Shown here piece by piece: positions 61,427 to 64,000 of a DNA stretch of 64,000 nt; position 1 is the stretch's first letter; each line of letters starts with the position of its first letter. The stretch comes from Gemmatimonadota bacterium (GTDB lineage: Bacteria > Gemmatimonadota > Gemmatimonadetes > Palauibacterales > Palauibacteraceae). The notes under the pieces were generated by a model, which saw only the letters and a program-made list of their open reading frames with translations, was not told the origin of the DNA and did not search any database. Where the stretch lies: NCBI GenBank assembly GCA_021295785.1, contig JAGWBR010000005.1:60990-124989 (forward strand), in the 5' to 3' direction. The position numbers and the translations under genes were made by a program.

Positions 61427-62047
61427 TTATCCGTCTTCGGGCGTCGGCGTCACCCGGTCGATCACTTCGGCCAGTTCATCGTAGGCGGCGGGGTCAACCT
61501 GATTGAACGAGGGGATTACGCTGGCCACGTTCCCGTCCGGTCCAACCACGATCACCGTGCGGGAATCGACGGTCCCGTTTTCCCGCAGCCCTCCGCCGTA
61601 GGACTGGAACACCTCGCCCCCGGCGTCCGTCGCACCCACGTACGGGAAGTCCTCGTCCTTCAACCACGAGGCGATTTCTTCCACGGAGTCGGTGGATATG
61701 GCCATCAACACCACGTTGCGGCCCTCGTTGAACACGCTTGCGTACTGATCACGGTACGCTCTCATTTGAACAGTTCAACCACGCGTTCGGACTCTGAAGA
61801 AGAAAGCCAGAACGACCGTCTCTCCGCGGTAATCGCTGAGGCGCACTTCTTCGCCCAGCACCCCGTGGCGGGTTGCGCCGGGCAGTGAGAAATCGGGTGC
61901 GGGGGCTCCGACTTCGATCATGTTCGACTCCTGTGCTTCTGCCGGGTCAGGCGTTGCCATGGCTGGAGCCAGGGCGGCCCCGGCACCCGCCAGGATCCCG
62001 GCAGCTAGACCGGTTGAACGCCCGGTCGTGAATTTCTTGTCGGCCAA
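61427..62047 (-). CDS. Peroxiredoxin with an in-frame TGA at the catalytic position: putative selenoprotein
   Basis: Read through a single TGA (61775-61777), this frame encodes a 206-residue AhpC/TSA-type peroxiredoxin. Start ATG 62047, a likely Tat-type signal (GLAAGILAGAGAALAPAMA), IEVGAPAPDFSLPG, VVLAFFFRVRTRG, then TGA (residue 91), TVQMRAYRDQY, VVLMAISTDSVEEIASWLKDEDFPY and VGPDGNVASV. The TGA is where the family has the peroxidatic Cys (GCTxQM). A perfect hairpin follows (next feature). The ORF track splits it into two ORFs in the same frame. Selenocysteine is favoured over a nonsense mutation because codons on both sides stay in frame and well conserved. Supplied by the CcdA/TlpA pair downstream (inference). 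Confidence 0.8.
61740..61777 (-). promoter_or_regulatory. Candidate bacterial SECIS element
   Basis: Directly after the TGA come 15 nt and then GCGTAC-CGTGATCA-GTACGC, a perfect 6-bp stem with an 8-nt loop (61759-61740, minus strand). The distance from TGA to the apical loop is 21 nt and the second loop base is G, as published bacterial SECIS models require (16-37 nt; G among the first two loop bases). Confidence 0.7.
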
Positions 62048-62226
62048 ATCGGTTTCTCCGGTTCAGGGGTGCGCGGCCCGGGGGGCCAGCGCCGATTGTC
62101 GCGATCGTCCGGCGGCCGTGGCCCAAATGCAATGAACAATCAGCGAAAGTTCGGAACCGGGGCCCCGGCCCCGCAACCCCCGCCGGGGGAATCGGCGGGG
62201 CAACCGGCAGGGTAAATTGGCCCAAC

Positions 62227-63267
62227 ATGAAAGTAGGCCTGGTGGGTTTTCCGGGGGGCGGGAAGACGACCGTGTTCAACGCCCTTACCGGTTTGAGGGC
62301 GCCCGTGCGTATGGGCGGGGAGGTGCGTCTGGGCACGGTTTCCGTGCCCGATCCCCGGTTGGACATCCTGGCCCGGGCCGCCGGATCCAAAAAAACCGTG
62401 CGCGCCGAGATCGCCTTCTGCGACATTCCCGGAGAGTACGGTGGCGACCGGCGGGTCCTGTCTTCCCGGGCGCACGGACGGATGCGCGAGCAAGAGGCGT
62501 TGTGTCTGGTACTTGGCGGGTTCCACAACCCCGCGCTCTCCAGGGAGGCCGACCCGATCGCCGACTTCGTGGCCTTCGAAGAAGAGTGCATGCTGGCCGA
62601 CCTCGACATCGTGGAGCGCCGGCTGGACCGGGCGCGCAAAGAACGGGCCGACAGGCTCGAAATCACGACCCTTGGGCACGCCGCGGACCACCTGGAGTCT
62701 GGTTCTCCGCTTCGGATCGCCCCCTCGGACAAGGTTGCCCGCAGGTGGCTGCGGGGGCTGGGTCTGGTGACCTGGCGGCCCCTTCTGGCCCTCTTGAATC
62801 TTGAAGAATCCGCAGCGGGAGCGGCCATGCCGGCGGCCCTGTCCAAAAGGATAGCCGGGGCCGGGGCAGGCGGGATTGCCCTGAGTGCGGCACTCGAGTC
62901 CGAGATCGCGGTGCTCGACGCTGACGACCAGGCTCTGTTCCTGGCCGATCTGGGTCTCGAAGAGCCGGCCCTCGACCGGTTCATTCGGGCCGCGTACGAA
63001 CTCCTGGACCTGATTTCATTCTTCACGATCGCTCCACGCGAGGCGCACGCCTGGACCGTCGTCAGGGGGACCAACGCACGCGCCGCGGCGGGCAAGGTCC
63101 ACTCCGACATGGAGCGGGGTTTCATCCGCGCCGAGGTGATTCCGTACAAGGTCTATGCCGAACACGGATCGGAACGCGCGGTGAAGGAGGCCGGTCTGCT
63201 TCAGGTGGAAGGGAAGGACTACGTCGTGCGGGACGGCGACGTGCTGCACATCCGCTTTAACGTCTAG
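62227..63267 (+). CDS. YchF/OBG-family P-loop NTPase
   Basis: A 346-residue protein of the YchF lineage, divergent. P-loop GFPGGGKTTVFNALTG, DIPG for Walker B, and the specificity motif NLEE (YchF ATP-specific NxxE instead of NKxD). The C-terminal TGS-type domain has LLDLISFFTIAPREAHAWTVVRGTNARAAAGKVHSDMERGFIRAEVI. YchF ATPases bind ribosomes and respond to redox stress. ATG 62227 has no strong ribosome site. Confidence 0.8.
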   Translation: MKVGLVGFPGGGKTTVFNALTGLRAPVRMGGEVRLGTVSVPDPRLDILARAAGSKKTVRAEIAFCDIPGEYGGDRRVLSSRAHGRMREQEALCLVLGGFHNPALSREADPIADFVAFEEECMLADLDIVERRLDRARKERADRLEITTLGHAADHLESGSPLRIAPSDKVARRWLRGLGLVTWRPLLALLNLEESAAGAAMPAALSKRIAGAGAGGIALSAALESEIAVLDADDQALFLADLGLEEPALDRFIRAAYELLDLISFFTIAPREAHAWTVVRGTNARAAAGKVHSDMERGFIRAEVIPYKVYAEHGSERAVKEAGLLQVEGKDYVVRDGDVLHIRFNV

Positions 63268-63360
63268 CATAACGTATCGCAAGTCTGTGTGCAGTGAATG
63301 GTCGTTAGGTACCTTTTCCCATGGCCCTTCATGGAACCTCAAGGGGGAGAATGCGCTGTC

Positions 63361-64000
63361 ATGGCGAATCACCACACGCGGGCGGTTCCGGAGATCGACG
63401 ACGGACAAAGGGAAGAGCTGGAGCGCTGGCTGCGGCGGTCCAAGACCGGACAGGCCCTTGCGATGCGCGCCCGGATCGTCCTTGCGTCCGCCGGGGGACA
63501 GAGCGACATGGGCGTGGCGGCCCGGCTGGGCACGACGCGCGAGACGGTGGGCAAGTGGCGCCGGCGGTTCATCGAGAAGGGATGCGACGGCCTTCTGGAC
63601 AGGCCGAGGCCGGGCGCCCCGCGCACGGTCAGCGACGCGGACGTCGAACGGGTGGTGACGATGACGCTCGAGTTGATGCCGCCAGACGCGACGCAGTGGA
63701 GTACGCGCTCGATGGCGAAGGCGTGCGGCATGAGTTCCGCAACGGTGAACCGGATCTGGCGGGCCTTCGGCCTGCAGCCGCACCGCACGGAGACCTTCAA
63801 GCTCTCGGCCGACCCCCGGTTCATCGAGAAGGTGCGCGACATCGTTGGCCTGTACATGGCCCCGCCGGAGCGGGCGGTCGTGCTCTGCGTGGACGAGAAG
63901 TCGCGGATCCAGGCGCTGGAGCGCACCCAGCCGATGCTTCCGCTGCGTCCGGGGACGCCCGCCCGCCAGACCCACGACTACAAGCGCAACGGCACCACCT
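63361..64000 (+). mobile_element. IS630-family transposase, truncated by the window end
   Basis: From ATG 63361 (AAGGGGGAG upstream), an open frame runs to the window end and is missing from the ORF track. It shows the IS630 HTH (MRARIVLASAGG, GVAARLGTTRETVGKWRRRFI), then VLCVDEKSRIQALERTQP with the first catalytic Asp of the DDE motif. The sequence just before (about 63268-63350) would hold the left end; the element is likely intact beyond the window. Confidence 0.9.

Overview
The window is high-GC bacterial chromosome. The gene set suggests Gemmatimonadota or a close relative: several 6-bladed beta-propeller lipoproteins, a secreted S9 peptidase, a sortilin-type BNR-repeat protein, a TonB receptor with a DUF4249 lipoprotein, a YpdA-type reductase, a creatininase-like lipoprotein and monohaem cytochrome c. 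This assignment is inference; no rRNA or phylogenetic marker is present to prove it.

Layout. 0-13 kb is an accessory, defence-rich island: a three-Cys-motif protein (Gp37/Gp68 family) with its TcmP partner and a restriction-endonuclease-like protein, bracketed by an imperfect ~160-bp direct repeat; a PLP decarboxylase and a DinB protein; an EcoRI-type adenine methyltransferase overlapping a DUF262-HNH nuclease; a pentapeptide-repeat membrane protein; an AlbA_2/ATPase regulator; and a scar of a type I HsdR gene. 9-20 kb is an insertion-sequence graveyard (IS481, IS3-like, IS21 IstB and IS110 fragments, many only element ends), interleaved with three intact and two broken beta-propeller genes. 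20-26 kb holds the S9 peptidase and BNR protein, overlapping TGATG, and a DUF2911 lipoprotein. 26-34 kb is one long reverse-strand operon of overlapping genes: cobalamin adenosyltransferase (frameshifted here), alpha/beta hydrolase, SnoaL-like lipoprotein, DUF59 protein, a secreted protein, multicopper oxidase, an LVIVD-repeat protein and a PfkB kinase fused to an iron-sulfur HhH-GPD-like domain. 34-37 kb has an AAA ATPase and a dense 13-gene tRNA array with no encoded CCA. 37-57 kb is mostly ordinary metabolism and envelope: isochorismatase-fold protein, GT4 glycosyltransferase, beta-barrel, MarC, a LAS-peptidase/LysM protein, TonB receptor, DUF4249, phosphoesterase, cory-CC-star/ArsA pair, CstA, cytochrome c, TesB, M24 peptidase, ZIP-like protein, threonine aldolase, YpdA, arginase and SDR. 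57-63 kb has a YjbQ-like fusion, a membrane protein, a creatininase-like lipoprotein and a redox block (TlpA, CcdA/DsbD-type, peroxiredoxin), then a YchF-type protein. A truncated IS630 transposase closes the window.

The most notable observation is that the peroxiredoxin (61427-62047, minus strand) is interrupted by a single in-frame TGA exactly where the catalytic cysteine of the GCT motif belongs. A perfect 6-bp hairpin follows it at the spacing and loop composition expected of a bacterial SECIS, so it is probably a selenoprotein that the ORF track has cut in two. Other notable points are the PfkB/HhH-GPD fusion without a normal start codon, the bracketed Gp37-TcmP-nuclease block, and NTGA gene overlaps that imply CTG start codons.
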